Below the pieces are notes generated by a model, which saw only the letters and a program-made list of their open reading frames with translations, was not told the DNA's origin and made no database searches. 64,000 bases of DNA, from NCBI RefSeq assembly GCF_003626655.1, contig NZ_RBAN01000001.1, forward strand, positions 1,116,001 through 1,180,000, given 5' to 3'. Position numbers and translations under genes: made by a program. Below, piece by piece: positions 25,938 through 34,379 of the stretch (the first letter of the stretch is position 1; each line of letters opens with the position of its first letter). This stretch comes from Micromonospora costi. GTDB taxonomy: Bacteria; Actinomycetota; Actinomycetes; Mycobacteriales; Micromonosporaceae.

Positions 25938-26171
25938 GTGGTACAGGCGTACATCCTCATCCAGACCGAGGTCGGCCGCGCGCGCGACGTGGCCGGTCTC
26001 ATCGCGGACCTCGCCGGCGTGGTGCGCGTCGACGCCGTCACCGGCCCGTACGACGTGGTCGTCCTCACCGAGGCGAACACCGTCGACGAGCTGGGCAAAC
26101 TCATCGTCAGCAAGGTGCAGATGGTGCCCGGCATCACCCGCACCCTCACGTGTTCGGTGGTGCGCCTGTAA
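25938..26171 (+). CDS. Stand-alone AsnC/Lrp ligand-binding (RAM) domain protein
   Basis: A 77-aa protein consisting only of the alpha-beta RAM domain of Lrp/AsnC regulators (VQAYILIQTEVGRARDVAGL, GPYDVVVLTEANTVDELG). There is no helix-turn-helix. Proteins like this oligomerise and bind small molecules such as amino acids. It is followed without a gap by the DUF3515 gene. GTG start with GGAGGGAGG 7 nt upstream; TAGTTT at 25889-25894 is a possible -10. It may modulate a full-length Lrp protein elsewhere; that is inference. Confidence 0.88.
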   Translation: MVQAYILIQTEVGRARDVAGLIADLAGVVRVDAVTGPYDVVVLTEANTVDELGKLIVSKVQMVPGITRTLTCSVVRL

Positions 26172-26804
26172 GTGGACAAGATCACTACTACCGAGGTCGA
26201 CGAGCGTCCGGACGACGCGGCCCCCGACGCCCGCCAGGGCGCCGACCCGTCCAACCGGCGGGCCGCCCTGATCGCGACGCTGGTCGCGCTGCCCATCACG
26301 CTCGTGGTGGCCGGGATCACCTTCGCCCAGCTCTCCCCGGACGACCCGGCGCCCACGCCGAGCCCGTCGGCCAGCACCACCCGGGCGCAGTCCACCGCGC
26401 CCGTGGAGATGGCCGCTCCGGCGCTGGCCACCCGCCCGGCCACGCTCTGCCGCGCCCTGCTGTCCCAGATGCCCGACAGCATCCGTGACCTGCGGCAGCG
26501 GCCGGTGACCGCGGGCGCCGAGCAGAACGCCGCGTACGGGGACCCGGCGCTCACCGTGGCGTGCGGCGGCGCCGAGCCGGCCCTCCCGGCCACCTCGGAC
26601 GTCTGGACGGTCAACAAGGTCTGCTGGTACGCCGTCGAGCAGGACGACGCCACCGTGCTCACCACCGTCGACCGGGAGACCGCGGTGACGGTGCGGGTGC
26701 CGCGCACGTACGACCAGCCGTTGCAGTGGGTGTCACCGATCTCCGACACCATCGTGGCCTCGGTGCCCTCCGGCGGCGACATCCCCGCCGGCTGCCGGGC
26801 CTGA
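26172..26804 (+). CDS. DUF3515 membrane-anchored protein
   Basis: A 210-aa protein with a 25-residue cytoplasmic N-terminus, one membrane helix (AALIATLVALPITLVVAGI, about residues 31-50), a Thr/Ser/Pro linker and an extracytoplasmic DUF3515 domain. Four cysteines (LCRALL, VACGG, KVCWYA, AGCRA) may pair as disulphides. The function is unknown; the family sits beside ddl/thiL in many actinobacteria, which suggests an envelope role. The GTG start directly abuts the preceding TAA, so it is co-translated with the AsnC-type gene. Confidence 0.88.
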   Translation: MDKITTTEVDERPDDAAPDARQGADPSNRRAALIATLVALPITLVVAGITFAQLSPDDPAPTPSPSASTTRAQSTAPVEMAAPALATRPATLCRALLSQMPDSIRDLRQRPVTAGAEQNAAYGDPALTVACGGAEPALPATSDVWTVNKVCWYAVEQDDATVLTTVDRETAVTVRVPRTYDQPLQWVSPISDTIVASVPSGGDIPAGCRA

Positions 26805-26840
26805 CCGCGACCGCCGCTGCGGGCGGTGGCTACGTGAGGC

Positions 26841-26869
26841 GACGGGTGGCCCTTCCCGGGCCGCCCGTC
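26841..26869. terminator. Bidirectional hairpin between converging genes
   Basis: Twelve-base arms (26841-26852 and 26858-26869) with one mismatch and a 5-nt loop lie between the DUF3515 stop and the ddl stop. No U-tract is visible on either side. Confidence 0.55.
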
Positions 26870-26934
26870 CCCCGCCGGGGTCCGCGCCCGGCGCATCGAG
26901 CCACGGCAGCCGTCCGGCGCCGGGCCGGCGCCCG

Positions 26935-28035
26935 TCAGTGCAGGCCGACGCCCCGTCCGAGGGCGGTTTGGATCAGGCGGTCGACCAGCTTCGGGTACTC
27001 CAGGCCCGAGGCCGCCCACATGCGCGGGAACATCGACGACGGGGTGAAGCCCGGCATGGTGTTGACCTCGTTGAGGTAGACGTCCAGCTCCGGGGTGACG
27101 AAGAAGTCGGCCCGTGCCAGCCCGGCGCAGTCCAGTGCCATGAAGGCGCGCACCGCGTACTCCTGGACCTGCCGGGTGACCCGGTCGGGCAGGTTCGCCG
27201 GGATGTCGTACTCGCACGAGTCGTCTAGGTACTTCGCCTCGAAGTCGTAGAACTCGTGGTCGGCGACGACCCGGACCTCGGCGAGCACCGAGGCCTCCGG
27301 CGTGCCACCGGCCTCGCCCTCCAGCACGCCGCACTCGATCTCGCGGCCGATGATCGCGCCCTCGACGAGCACCTTCGGGTCGATCTGGCGGGCGGCGGCG
27401 ACCGCCGCGTCCAGCTGTGACCAGTCGCTGACCTTGGTGACGCCGAAGGACGAGCCGGCCCGGGACGGCTTCACGAACACGGGCAGGCCGAGCCGTTCCT
27501 TGTCCGCCTCGCTCAGGGTCACGCCGTTGCGCAGCACCGCGTACGGGCCCACGGGGATGCCCTCGGCCGCGCAGAGCTTCTTCGTGAACTCCTTGTCCAT
27601 GGCGGCCGCCGAGGCGAAGACGTTCGCGCCGACGTACGGGATGCCGGCCATCTCCAGCATCCCCTGGATCGTGCCGTCCTCGCCGTACGCGCCGTGCAGC
27701 ACCGGGAAGACCACGTCCACGTCGGCGAGCGCCCGCGGGCCCTCGGCCGGGTCGAGCACCATCAGGCCGTTGCCGGTCGGGTCGGCGCGCAGCACCAGGT
27801 CGACGCCGGACTCCGCGGTGACCTCCGGGAGCTGCCGGGACTGGATGGCGAGCCGCTCGGGGTCGCCGCTGGTGAGCACCCACTGCCCGGCACGGGTGAT
27901 GCCGACGGGCACCACCTCGTACTCGTCCGGGTCGAGCGCGCCGATCACGCTGCCGGCGCTGACGGCGGAGATGCCGTGCTCCGGGCTGCGGCCGCCGAAG
28001 ACGACGGCCACGCGGGTCTTGCCTGGGGTGGTCAC
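26935..28035 (-). CDS. ddl: D-alanine--D-alanine ligase
   Basis: A 366-aa ATP-grasp ligase that makes the D-Ala-D-Ala end of the peptidoglycan stem. Signatures: [19 protein letters not shown] near the N-terminus, [37 protein letters not shown], and [21 protein letters not shown]. The length and the HG(A)YGEDGTIQG loop fit a Ddl rather than a VanA-type ligase. The GTG at 28035 ([15 protein letters not shown]) has GGAGAGG 9 nt upstream and is preferred over the ATG at 28140. Monocistronic; convergent with the DUF3515 gene. Confidence 0.95.
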   Translation of the reverse strand: MTTPGKTRVAVVFGGRSPEHGISAVSAGSVIGALDPDEYEVVPVGITRAGQWVLTSGDPERLAIQSRQLPEVTAESGVDLVLRADPTGNGLMVLDPAEGPRALADVDVVFPVLHGAYGEDGTIQGMLEMAGIPYVGANVFASAAAMDKEFTKKLCAAEGIPVGPYAVLRNGVTLSEADKERLGLPVFVKPSRAGSSFGVTKVSDWSQLDAAVAAARQIDPKVLVEGAIIGREIECGVLEGEAGGTPEASVLAEVRVVADHEFYDFEAKYLDDSCEYDIPANLPDRVTRQVQEYAVRAFMALDCAGLARADFFVTPELDVYLNEVNTMPGFTPSSMFPRMWAASGLEYPKLVDRLIQTALGRGVGLH

Positions 28036-28248
28036 TCCGGTCACCTCTCCGGTCGGGGCGCACGCTGATCGCTCACCGGTTGACCTTACTGTGCGTGGCG
28101 GCGGGTCGAGGGCGATACCCGGTGAGAGGCGGCACGACACCGCAAACGGTCAACGATCACATACGGTGCGTAACCACGCGTCGGGACTCGCGCGCCAGGT
28201 CAGAGCGGGTCCCGCCCCGCGTGCCGCGTCACACTACGCTGCTGCGCT

Positions 28249-29511
28249 GTGAGCTTCGACGCCCTCATCGACAGCCTGTCCGCCGCGGTCGACGCGCGCC
28301 CGGAGGACCTGCCGCTGCGGCTGCACCTCGCCACCCTCCTGCTGGACGCCGGGCGCGGCGGCGAGGCGATCGCCCACATCGGACGGGCGCTCGCCCACGA
28401 CCCGGGCAACGACCAGGCGCAGGCGTTGATGCAGCGGGCGCTAGGCGCCCCCGTACCCCCGCCCCGGCCCGCGCCGGACGCGACGCCCGCGGCCGGTTCC
28501 AGCCCGGCGACCGCGGCACCGGCCGGCGACGACCCGCTCGCCGCCTACGAGCAGGAGCTGGCCGGCGTGGTGCCGCCGCGCTTCGCCCCGGCGGGCGACG
28601 AGCCGGAGCCGGTGGCCGGTGACCACGACCGGGCGTACGACGTGGAGACCTCCACGGTCCGGCTGGCCGACGTGGGCGGAATGTCGGCGGTGAAGGAGCG
28701 GCTGGAGCTGGCCTTCCTCGGGCCGCTGCGCAATCCGCAGTTGCGCAAGATGTACGGCAAGAGCCTGCGTGGCGGCCTGATGCTCTACGGGCCGCCCGGC
28801 TGCGGCAAGACGTTCCTCGCCCGGGCGGTGGCCGGCGAGATGGGCGCGAAGTTCGTGTCGCTGTCCATCGTGGACGTGTTGGACATGTGGATGGGCAACT
28901 CCGAGCGGAACCTGCACGAGCTGTTCCAGGCGGCGCGCCGCAACGCGCCGTGCGTGTTCTTCCTCGACGAGATCGACGCGCTGGGGCACAAGCGTTCCCA
29001 GGTCAGCTCCAGTTCGATGCGGACGCTCGGCAACCAGCTGCTGGCCGAGCTGGACGGCATGGAGGGCAGCAACGAGGGCGTCTTCGTGCTGGCCGCCACC
29101 AACACGCCGTGGGACGTCGACCCGGCGCTGCGCCGCCCCGGCCGGCTCGACCGGGTGGTGCTGGTGCTGCCCCCGGACGCCGAGGCCCGCGCGGCCATCC
29201 TCGAGTACCACCTGCGGGAACGGCCCATCGCCGGCATCGACCTGCGCCGGGTGGTGGCCGCCACCGAGGACTACTCGGGGGCGGACCTGGCCCACCTCTG
29301 CGAGACCGCCGCCGAGTTCGCGATGGCCGACTCGGTGCGCACCGGCGAGATCCGCATGATCGAGCAGCGCGACCTGGACCGGGCGCTGACGGAGGTCCGC
29401 CCGTCGACGCGACCGTGGCTGGCCACCGCCCGCAACGTCGCGATGTTCGCCAACGAGGGCGGCGTCTACGACGACCTGGTCGCCTACCTCAAGCGCCGCA
29501 AGCTGCTCTGA
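28249..29511 (+). CDS. TPR-AAA+ ATPase
   Basis: A 420-aa protein. Residues 1-70 form one or two TPR-like repeats (LRLHLATLLLDAGRGGEAIAH), residues 70-140 a Pro/Ala-rich linker, and 140-420 a classical AAA+ module. Walker A is GPPGCGKT at 181-188, Walker B VFFLDEIDA, sensor 1 AATNTPWDVDPAL, and the arginine finger RRPGRLDR. It is CDC48/SpoVK-like, so protein remodelling or assembly is likely; clients are unknown. TACGCT 8 nt before the GTG suggests a leaderless or nearly leaderless mRNA. It ends tail-to-tail with the 72-aa gene (6-nt gap). Confidence 0.9.
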   Translation: MSFDALIDSLSAAVDARPEDLPLRLHLATLLLDAGRGGEAIAHIGRALAHDPGNDQAQALMQRALGAPVPPPRPAPDATPAAGSSPATAAPAGDDPLAAYEQELAGVVPPRFAPAGDEPEPVAGDHDRAYDVETSTVRLADVGGMSAVKERLELAFLGPLRNPQLRKMYGKSLRGGLMLYGPPGCGKTFLARAVAGEMGAKFVSLSIVDVLDMWMGNSERNLHELFQAARRNAPCVFFLDEIDALGHKRSQVSSSSMRTLGNQLLAELDGMEGSNEGVFVLAATNTPWDVDPALRRPGRLDRVVLVLPPDAEARAAILEYHLRERPIAGIDLRRVVAATEDYSGADLAHLCETAAEFAMADSVRTGEIRMIEQRDLDRALTEVRPSTRPWLATARNVAMFANEGGVYDDLVAYLKRRKLL

Positions 29512-29517
29512 CGGCGG

Positions 29518-29736
29518 TCACTCCCGCGCGTGCCGCCGCCCGACGGCGATCACCTTCACCCGTTGCCGGCCGGCCCGCACCATGCCGAGCGCCATGAAGG
29601 CGCCGGCGATCCGGTCGGCCGCCTCCCGGCTGCTGGCGCCGACCACCTGCCGCCGCCGTTCCGGGCTGGTCCGCTCGTTGCGGCCACCCCCCTCGAACGG
29701 GCGCACGTCGGTGAGCACCACCAGGAAGCGGGTCAT
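29518..29736 (-). CDS. 72-aa protein of unknown function
   Basis: A small basic protein beginning MTRFLVVLTDVRPFEGGGRN. A beta-strand start, a charged loop with NERTSPERRRQVVGASSREA, and a C-terminal strand VKVIAVGRRHARE suggest a compact alpha-beta fold. I do not recognise the family. GGGAG 7 nt before the ATG supports the start; the coding frame has normal third-position GC. It lies between the AAA gene (convergent) and the XRE gene (divergent), sharing a 276-nt upstream region with the latter. Confidence 0.6.
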   Translation of the reverse strand: MTRFLVVLTDVRPFEGGGRNERTSPERRRQVVGASSREAADRIAGAFMALGMVRAGRQRVKVIAVGRRHARE

Positions 29737-30012
29737 CGCCGGCTCCCGGGGTGGTCGGCGTGGGCTTGCGGACCGGTACGCACGCTGACTCCCTTCCGAC
29801 GGGTGGAAACGGTGCGGCACGCGACGATCGGGTATGGGGGAGAAACCCGATCGCCGCGCGCCCCATCCCCTCCGGTCGCTCACCGCCACCGTCGCCACGA
29901 CAACCGGCGGTGAGGACGCGGTAACAGATTGACAGGTGTGCAGCCGTGAATGCAACTCTCATCGGCGTTCTCTCATGTACCGATTCCCAGAAATGTGTGC
30001 GACCATCGATGC

Positions 30013-30858
30013 ATGGCCCCGAAGACCGCCCGCGCCCGCCGCCTCGGTCTCGCGCTGCGCACCCACCGGGAGGCCGCCGGCCTGACCCTGGAGGCCGCGG
30101 CGGACGAGATCAACAGCACCCGGAGCACGCTCTCCCGCTACGAGAACGCCCAGTCGCCGGTGAAGCCGGCCACCGTGCGCGCCCTGCTCACCCTCTACGG
30201 GGTCGCGCCCGACGACGTCGCCGCCGCCGTACAGCTGGCCAAGGACGCCCGCAAGCCCGGCTGGTGGGTCTCCTACTCGTACCTGCTGGACCGCCGGACC
30301 ATCGACTTCATCGCGCTGGAGGCCGAGGCGACCGGCATCGCCAACTTCGAACCTTCGGTGGTGCCCGGCCTGCTCCAGACCGCCGACTACATCCGCGGGG
30401 TCATGCGCGGCGGCCCGCACACGCTCACCGACGAGCAGGTGGAGCAGCGGGTGAAGGTGCGGCTGGACCGGCAGCAACGGCTCACCGCCGACGAGCCGCC
30501 GATCCTCGACGCCATCATCGACGAGGGCGCGCTGCTGCGCCCGGTCGGCGACCGGTCGGTGATGGAGGGCCAGCTGCGGCACCTCGTCAAGATGGCCGAG
30601 CTGCCCAACATCACGGTCCAGGTGATCCCGCTGGCCGCCGGCTACCACCGGGGCACCCGGGGCTCGCTGCACATCCTGGAGTTCGCCGACCCGGAGGACC
30701 CGATCATCGCCTCCGTGGAGACGGTGGCCGGCCAGATGATCCTCGACCGGCCCGGCGACCTGCGCACCTGCAGCAAGATCATGGAACACCTGCGGACGGT
30801 CGCGCTCAGCCCGGCGGCGAGCCGCGACCAGCTCCTCCAACTCCTGAAGGGACGGTAG
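30013..30858 (+). CDS. XRE-family regulator with DUF5753
   Basis: A 281-aa DNA-binding protein. The N-terminal helix-turn-helix (RRLGLALRTHREAAGLTLEA, residues 9-60) is followed by a DUF5753 domain (FEPSVVPGLLQTADYIRGVM, VIPLAAGYHRGTRGSLHILEF). These regulators are expanded in morphologically complex actinobacteria (WhiJ-type) and act with DUF397 partners, one of which follows immediately. ATG start; TTGACA at 29929-29934 lies upstream, but no matching -10 is clear. Target genes are unknown; the neighbourhood gives no obvious client. Confidence 0.93.
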   Translation: MAPKTARARRLGLALRTHREAAGLTLEAAADEINSTRSTLSRYENAQSPVKPATVRALLTLYGVAPDDVAAAVQLAKDARKPGWWVSYSYLLDRRTIDFIALEAEATGIANFEPSVVPGLLQTADYIRGVMRGGPHTLTDEQVEQRVKVRLDRQQRLTADEPPILDAIIDEGALLRPVGDRSVMEGQLRHLVKMAELPNITVQVIPLAAGYHRGTRGSLHILEFADPEDPIIASVETVAGQMILDRPGDLRTCSKIMEHLRTVALSPAASRDQLLQLLKGR

Positions 30859-30863
30859 CTCCG

Positions 30864-31064
30864 ATGACACCGACGATCAGCGCGGCGCTGGCCGCGGCCG
30901 GCTGGCGCAAGAGCAGCCGCAGCGGCGACGAGGGCGCCTGCGTCGAGGTGGCGCTGGTCCCCGAGCTGGTGGCCGTCCGCGACTCGAAGGACCCGGCCGG
31001 CCCCACGCTGCTGTTCGCGCCGGCCGCCTGGGCCGCGTTCGCCCAGGCGCCACCACGCCGCTGA
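30864..31064 (+). CDS. DUF397 protein
   Basis: A 66-aa DUF397 protein. The hallmarks are GWRKSSRSGDEGACVEVA, VAVRDSKDPAGPTLLF and AAWAAFAQ. Proteins of this family antagonise or assist the adjacent XRE/DUF5753 regulator in Streptomyces development. It lies 5 nt after the XRE stop and is certainly co-transcribed. The 93-nt region after it contains an imperfect direct repeat of a GCCRCCGGTGGGCGGTGGC sequence but no gene. Confidence 0.93.
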   Translation: MTPTISAALAAAGWRKSSRSGDEGACVEVALVPELVAVRDSKDPAGPTLLFAPAAWAAFAQAPPRR

Positions 31065-31157
31065 CCGCCCCTGGCGCCCGGCCGCCGGTGGGCGGTGGCT
31101 GGGCACCGGGTCCCGGCCGGCCACCGGTGGGCGGTGGCCGGCCGGACGGGGAACCGC

Positions 31158-32207
31158 TCAGGCCACCACCGGCCGGGGCGCGGGCCCGGCGCGCAGGGCC
31201 TCCAACGCCGCGATGGCCACGCCGCGGGCACCGGCCATGTCCCGGTCGGGGACGAGGGCGAAGGTGGCCACCGCGGCCTGCTCCTCCCGCAGCGTGGTGT
31301 TCTCCCGGACGGTGGCGAGGAACCAGTCACGGAACTCCGGCGCCGCCTCCACCACGCCCCCGCCCACGAAGTACGCGTGCGGGTCGGTGAAGTTCGCGGC
31401 GATCGTGAAGAGCCGCCCGATCGCCGCCGCCTGCTGGGCGAACACGGCGCGGGCCAGCGCGTCGCCCCGCTCCCCGTACCCGCGGACCAGCCGGGCCGCC
31501 CGCGCCGGGGTCTCGCCGGCCAGCGGATGCCCCGGATAGCGGGTGAGCCAGTAGGGCAGCAGGCTCCGCTCGATGGCGGTCAGCGAGGCGACGCTCTCCG
31601 CGTCACCGGCGAACCCGCACCCGCAGACCGGCGCGGGCTGATCGGGCGCGAGCACCCCGTCCAGCGGGATGTGCACGTGGCCCAGCTCGCCCGCCATGCC
31701 GGCCGCCCCGGCCACCACCCGGCCGCTCTCCACCACGCCACCGCCGAGACCCGTGCCGACGATCGCCGCGACCGACGACCGGGCCATGGCCTCGGATCCG
31801 AAGTGGACGTGGTGGGCGTAGAGCGCCGCCGCGTTGCCGTCGTTGTGGTAGACCACCGGCAGGCCGAGCCGCCGTTCGAGCGCTCCCCGGACGTCGAACC
31901 CCCGCCAGGCCGGCTGGGAGAAGTTGGTCGACCCGCGCGAGGAGATGACGCCGGTGGCGCTGGCCGGGCCCGGCGTGTCCAGCCCGACCGCCCGCACCCG
32001 CTCGCGCCGCACCCCGGTGCGGGCGAGCACCCCGTCGAGAGCGCGGGCCAGCGCCTCGATGGCGGCCTCCGGCCCGCGCTGCACCTCGCTCGGGATCTCC
32101 ACGAGCCCGTCGACCAGGAACCGGCCGTGCAGCGTCAGGACGGTGGCGTTGTTGCTGGTGCCGCCGTTGTCCAGCCCCACGACCACCGGCACGTCCGCAG
32201 CGTCCAC
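31158..32207 (-). CDS. ROK-family sugar kinase-like protein
   Basis: A 349-aa ROK protein without an N-terminal DNA-binding domain, hence a kinase type rather than a repressor. Phosphate-1 motif LDNGGTSNNATVL, the catalytic-base region VVYHNDGNAAALYAHHV, and GTGLGGGVV are present. The ROK zinc motif is CGCGFAGDAESV, in which the third cysteine of CxCGxxGCxE is replaced by Asp, so zinc binding may be weakened. Substrate unknown, probably a hexose or N-acetyl-hexosamine. GTG start with GGGGAGGAG upstream; AGGCTA at 32235-32240 (TAGCCT on minus) is a likely -10. Confidence 0.88.
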   Translation of the reverse strand: MDAADVPVVVGLDNGGTSNNATVLTLHGRFLVDGLVEIPSEVQRGPEAAIEALARALDGVLARTGVRRERVRAVGLDTPGPASATGVISSRGSTNFSQPAWRGFDVRGALERRLGLPVVYHNDGNAAALYAHHVHFGSEAMARSSVAAIVGTGLGGGVVESGRVVAGAAGMAGELGHVHIPLDGVLAPDQPAPVCGCGFAGDAESVASLTAIERSLLPYWLTRYPGHPLAGETPARAARLVRGYGERGDALARAVFAQQAAAIGRLFTIAANFTDPHAYFVGGGVVEAAPEFRDWFLATVRENTTLREEQAAVATFALVPDRDMAGARGVAIAALEALRAGPAPRPVVA

Positions 32208-32237
32208 GGCACTCCTCCCCCCGAGCCTGGTCCGAGG

Positions 32238-33071
32238 CTAGTGCGGCGCCCGACCGCCCGCCACGTCCGGCGACCCGCCCTCAGGGACCGGGAGCCGGGC
32301 GACCACCGCCGTCGCCTCCAGGTCCTCGTCGTGCCGTACCGCCGGCACCAGCCCCACCTCGGCGAACGCCGCGCAGAGCGCGTCGGTCTGGGCCTCCGCG
32401 GCCTCCACCACGACATGCCCGCCGGGGGCCAGCCAGCGGACCGCGCCGGCCGCGACCCGGCGCAGCACGGCCAGCCCGTCCGGGCCGCCGTCGAGGGCCA
32501 CCGGCGCCTCGTGCAACCGCGCCTCAGGGGGCAGCAGCTCCACCGCGGACGTCGGGACGTACGGAGCATTGGCGACGACCAGGTCCAACCGGCCCCGCCA
32601 CCGCGGCGGCAGTGGGTCGAACAGGTCGCCGGAGAACACGGGAACGCCCAGCCGGGCGAGGTTGCGCCGGGCGCAGGCCACCGCCGCGGAATCGATGTCG
32701 GCGGCCGCGAGCCAGCGCGGCGCGAGCCGCCGGGCCAGCGCGAGCGTCGTGGCGCCGGAGCCGCAGCAGAGGTCCACGACGGCGGGCGCCGGGCCGGTGA
32801 CCGCCGCGGCGACGTCGACCACCAGGGCCGTACGCCCGCGGGGCACGAAGACGCCCGGGTCGACGGCGACCCGCAACCCGCAGAACTCGGCCCAGCCGAG
32901 CACGTACTCCAGCGGCTCGCCGGCGATCCGTCGCGCCACGAGGTCGGCCAGTAGGGCCGGCGAGTCGGCGGCGTCGAGGAGCAGGTCGGCCTCGTCCTCG
33001 GCGTACACGCAGCCGGCGGCGCGCAGCCGGCTCACGAGGGCGGAATGGTCGGTCGTGAAGGGCACGGTCAT
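32238..33071 (-). CDS. PrmC-like protein N5-glutamine methyltransferase
   Basis: A 277-aa class-I methyltransferase of the TIGR03704-type group related to PrmC/HemK. An N-terminal helical domain is followed by the SAM site VVDLCCGSGATTLALARRL and the catalytic VVANAPYVPTSAVELLPPEA, in which NPPY is NAPY, normal for this subgroup. PrmC methylates the GGQ glutamine of release factors; whether this paralogue targets a release factor, another GGQ protein or something else is not known. The ATG has AGGTTTCCC-type upstream sequence with GGAGG. It is preceded by a 180-nt leader with mini-ORFs (see 33095-33212). Confidence 0.88.
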   Translation of the reverse strand: MTVPFTTDHSALVSRLRAAGCVYAEDEADLLLDAADSPALLADLVARRIAGEPLEYVLGWAEFCGLRVAVDPGVFVPRGRTALVVDVAAAVTGPAPAVVDLCCGSGATTLALARRLAPRWLAAADIDSAAVACARRNLARLGVPVFSGDLFDPLPPRWRGRLDLVVANAPYVPTSAVELLPPEARLHEAPVALDGGPDGLAVLRRVAAGAVRWLAPGGHVVVEAAEAQTDALCAAFAEVGLVPAVRHDEDLEATAVVARLPVPEGGSPDVAGGRAPH

Positions 33072-33094
33072 GGGAAACCTCCGGAAACGCCGTG

Positions 33095-33212
33095 GGCGCT
33101 CCCGGCGGCCGCTACGGGCGCGGCGGAGAAGCGGGAGGGAGCGCCGGTCCTGCTGTCGGGTGGATCGGACTCACCTCCTCCGGTCGGGACCCCTGCGGGT
33201 CACCGGAACCAT
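33095..33212 (-). promoter_or_regulatory. Leader with two overlapping mini-ORFs and a hairpin
   Basis: On the minus strand an ATG at 33212 opens MVPVTRRGPDRRR, whose TGA overlaps a GTG (33174) that opens a second peptide, MSPIHPTAGP followed by ALPPASPPRP and TAG (33112-33174). The GGAGGAG inside the first ORF can serve the second. The second ORF ends Pro-Arg-Pro-stop. Its 3' half forms perfect 9-bp arms GGCGCTCCC/GGGAGCGCC (33137-33145 with 33095-33103) with a nested GCCGC/GCGGC helix. The structure precedes the PrmC-like start by 24 nt. This looks like a leader-peptide control element; the mechanism is inferred. Confidence 0.5.
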
Positions 33213-33250
33213 ACTCCGCCGACCCGTCGGTCAGGCCGGCGCCCCGGCCG

Positions 33251-34372
33251 TCAGGCCGGCGCCCCGGCGGCGTCGAGCGCGGCCGCCATGTCGGCCACCA
33301 GGTCAGCGGTGTCCTCCACCCCGCAGGACAGCCGGACGAAGCCCGGTGGAGTGTCGTCGCCCCACTGGGCGCGCCGGTCCGCCGTCGTGTGCAGGCCGCC
33401 GAAGGAGGTGGCCGCCACGACCAGCCGGGCGGCGTCGACGAACCGGGCGACCCGGTCGGCGTCCCCGAGGTCGAACGAGACCACACCGGGCACCCGGCGC
33501 ATCTGCGCCGACGCCACCGCGTACGCCGGGTCCTCGGGCCGGCCCGGCCACCGCAGGCCGGTCACGTCCGCGCGGCCGGCGAGCAGCGCGGCGACCGCCT
33601 CGGCGTTCGCGCTCTGCCGCCCCAGCCGCAGGTCCAGGGTCGCCAGCGACCGGTGCGCCAGCCACGCGTCGAAGGCGCCCGGGATGGCACCCGTGGTGTT
33701 CCGCCAGCCCGTCACCGCCTCGATCAGCTCCGTGGACCGGCTCGCCACGTAGCCGAGCAGCAGGTCCGAATGGCCGGTGAGCGCCTTGGTGCCGGACGCG
33801 ACGACCACGTCCGCGCCGAGGTCCAGCGGTCGCTGCCCGAGCGGCGTGGCGGTGGTGTTGTCCACGGCGAGCAGCGCGCCGGCCGCGTGGGCCCGGTCGG
33901 CGAGGGCAGCCACGTCCACCACGTCCAGCCCCGGGTTGGCCGGGGTCTCCACCAGCACGAGCCGGACGCCGGCCAGGTCCGGGTACGGCCCGGCGGTGGG
34001 CACGAACACCACGCGTACGCCCATCGCCTCCAGCGTCCCGGTGGCGAACGCGCGGACCGTGTAGTACCCGTCGGACGGCAGCAGCACCGTGTCCCCGGGA
34101 CGGAGCAGGGTGAGCAGCAGCCCGGTGATGGCGGCCTGCCCGCTCGCGAAGACCCGGCAGTCACCGCCCTCCAGCTCGCCGACGGCGTCCTCGAGCAGCC
34201 GCCGGGTCGGGTTGTCCGGGCGGCCGTAGCCGTTCGGCCCGCCCGCGGGCCCCTGCCACGGGTCGAGGTGGTACGGCGCCGCGAACACCGGCCCCGGCAG
34301 GAAGGGTTGTCCGGGCACCGGCTCCGGCAGCCCGGCGTGCACGCAACGGGTGCCGTCTCCCCACTCGTTCAT
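33251..34372 (-). CDS. Cys/Met-metabolism PLP enzyme (cystathionine gamma-lyase/synthase-like)
   Basis: A 373-aa PLP-dependent enzyme of the Cys/Met family. The substrate-loop motif NGYGRPDNPTRRLLEDAVGELEGG, the SGQAAITGLLL cofactor loop, VETPANPGLDVVD, and the PLP lysine in VASGTKALTGHSDLLLGY are all there. The family makes or breaks C-S bonds in trans-sulfuration; exact specificity (gamma-lyase, gamma-synthase, methionine gamma-lyase) cannot be set from sequence. Two near-identical 18-bp direct copies of GTCAGGCCGGCGCCCCGG span its stop codon (33231-33267). It lies 8 nt after gpsA and is likely in its operon. Confidence 0.9.
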   Translation of the reverse strand: MNEWGDGTRCVHAGLPEPVPGQPFLPGPVFAAPYHLDPWQGPAGGPNGYGRPDNPTRRLLEDAVGELEGGDCRVFASGQAAITGLLLTLLRPGDTVLLPSDGYYTVRAFATGTLEAMGVRVVFVPTAGPYPDLAGVRLVLVETPANPGLDVVDVAALADRAHAAGALLAVDNTTATPLGQRPLDLGADVVVASGTKALTGHSDLLLGYVASRSTELIEAVTGWRNTTGAIPGAFDAWLAHRSLATLDLRLGRQSANAEAVAALLAGRADVTGLRWPGRPEDPAYAVASAQMRRVPGVVSFDLGDADRVARFVDAARLVVAATSFGGLHTTADRRAQWGDDTPPGFVRLSCGVEDTADLVADMAAALDAAGAPA

Positions 34373-34379
34373 CTCGTCC

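Noticed and set aside
28036..28248. Search for a promoter or RNA between ddl and the AAA gene
   Set aside because: Only the TACGCT hexamer near the AAA start is recognisable; nothing else is convincing.
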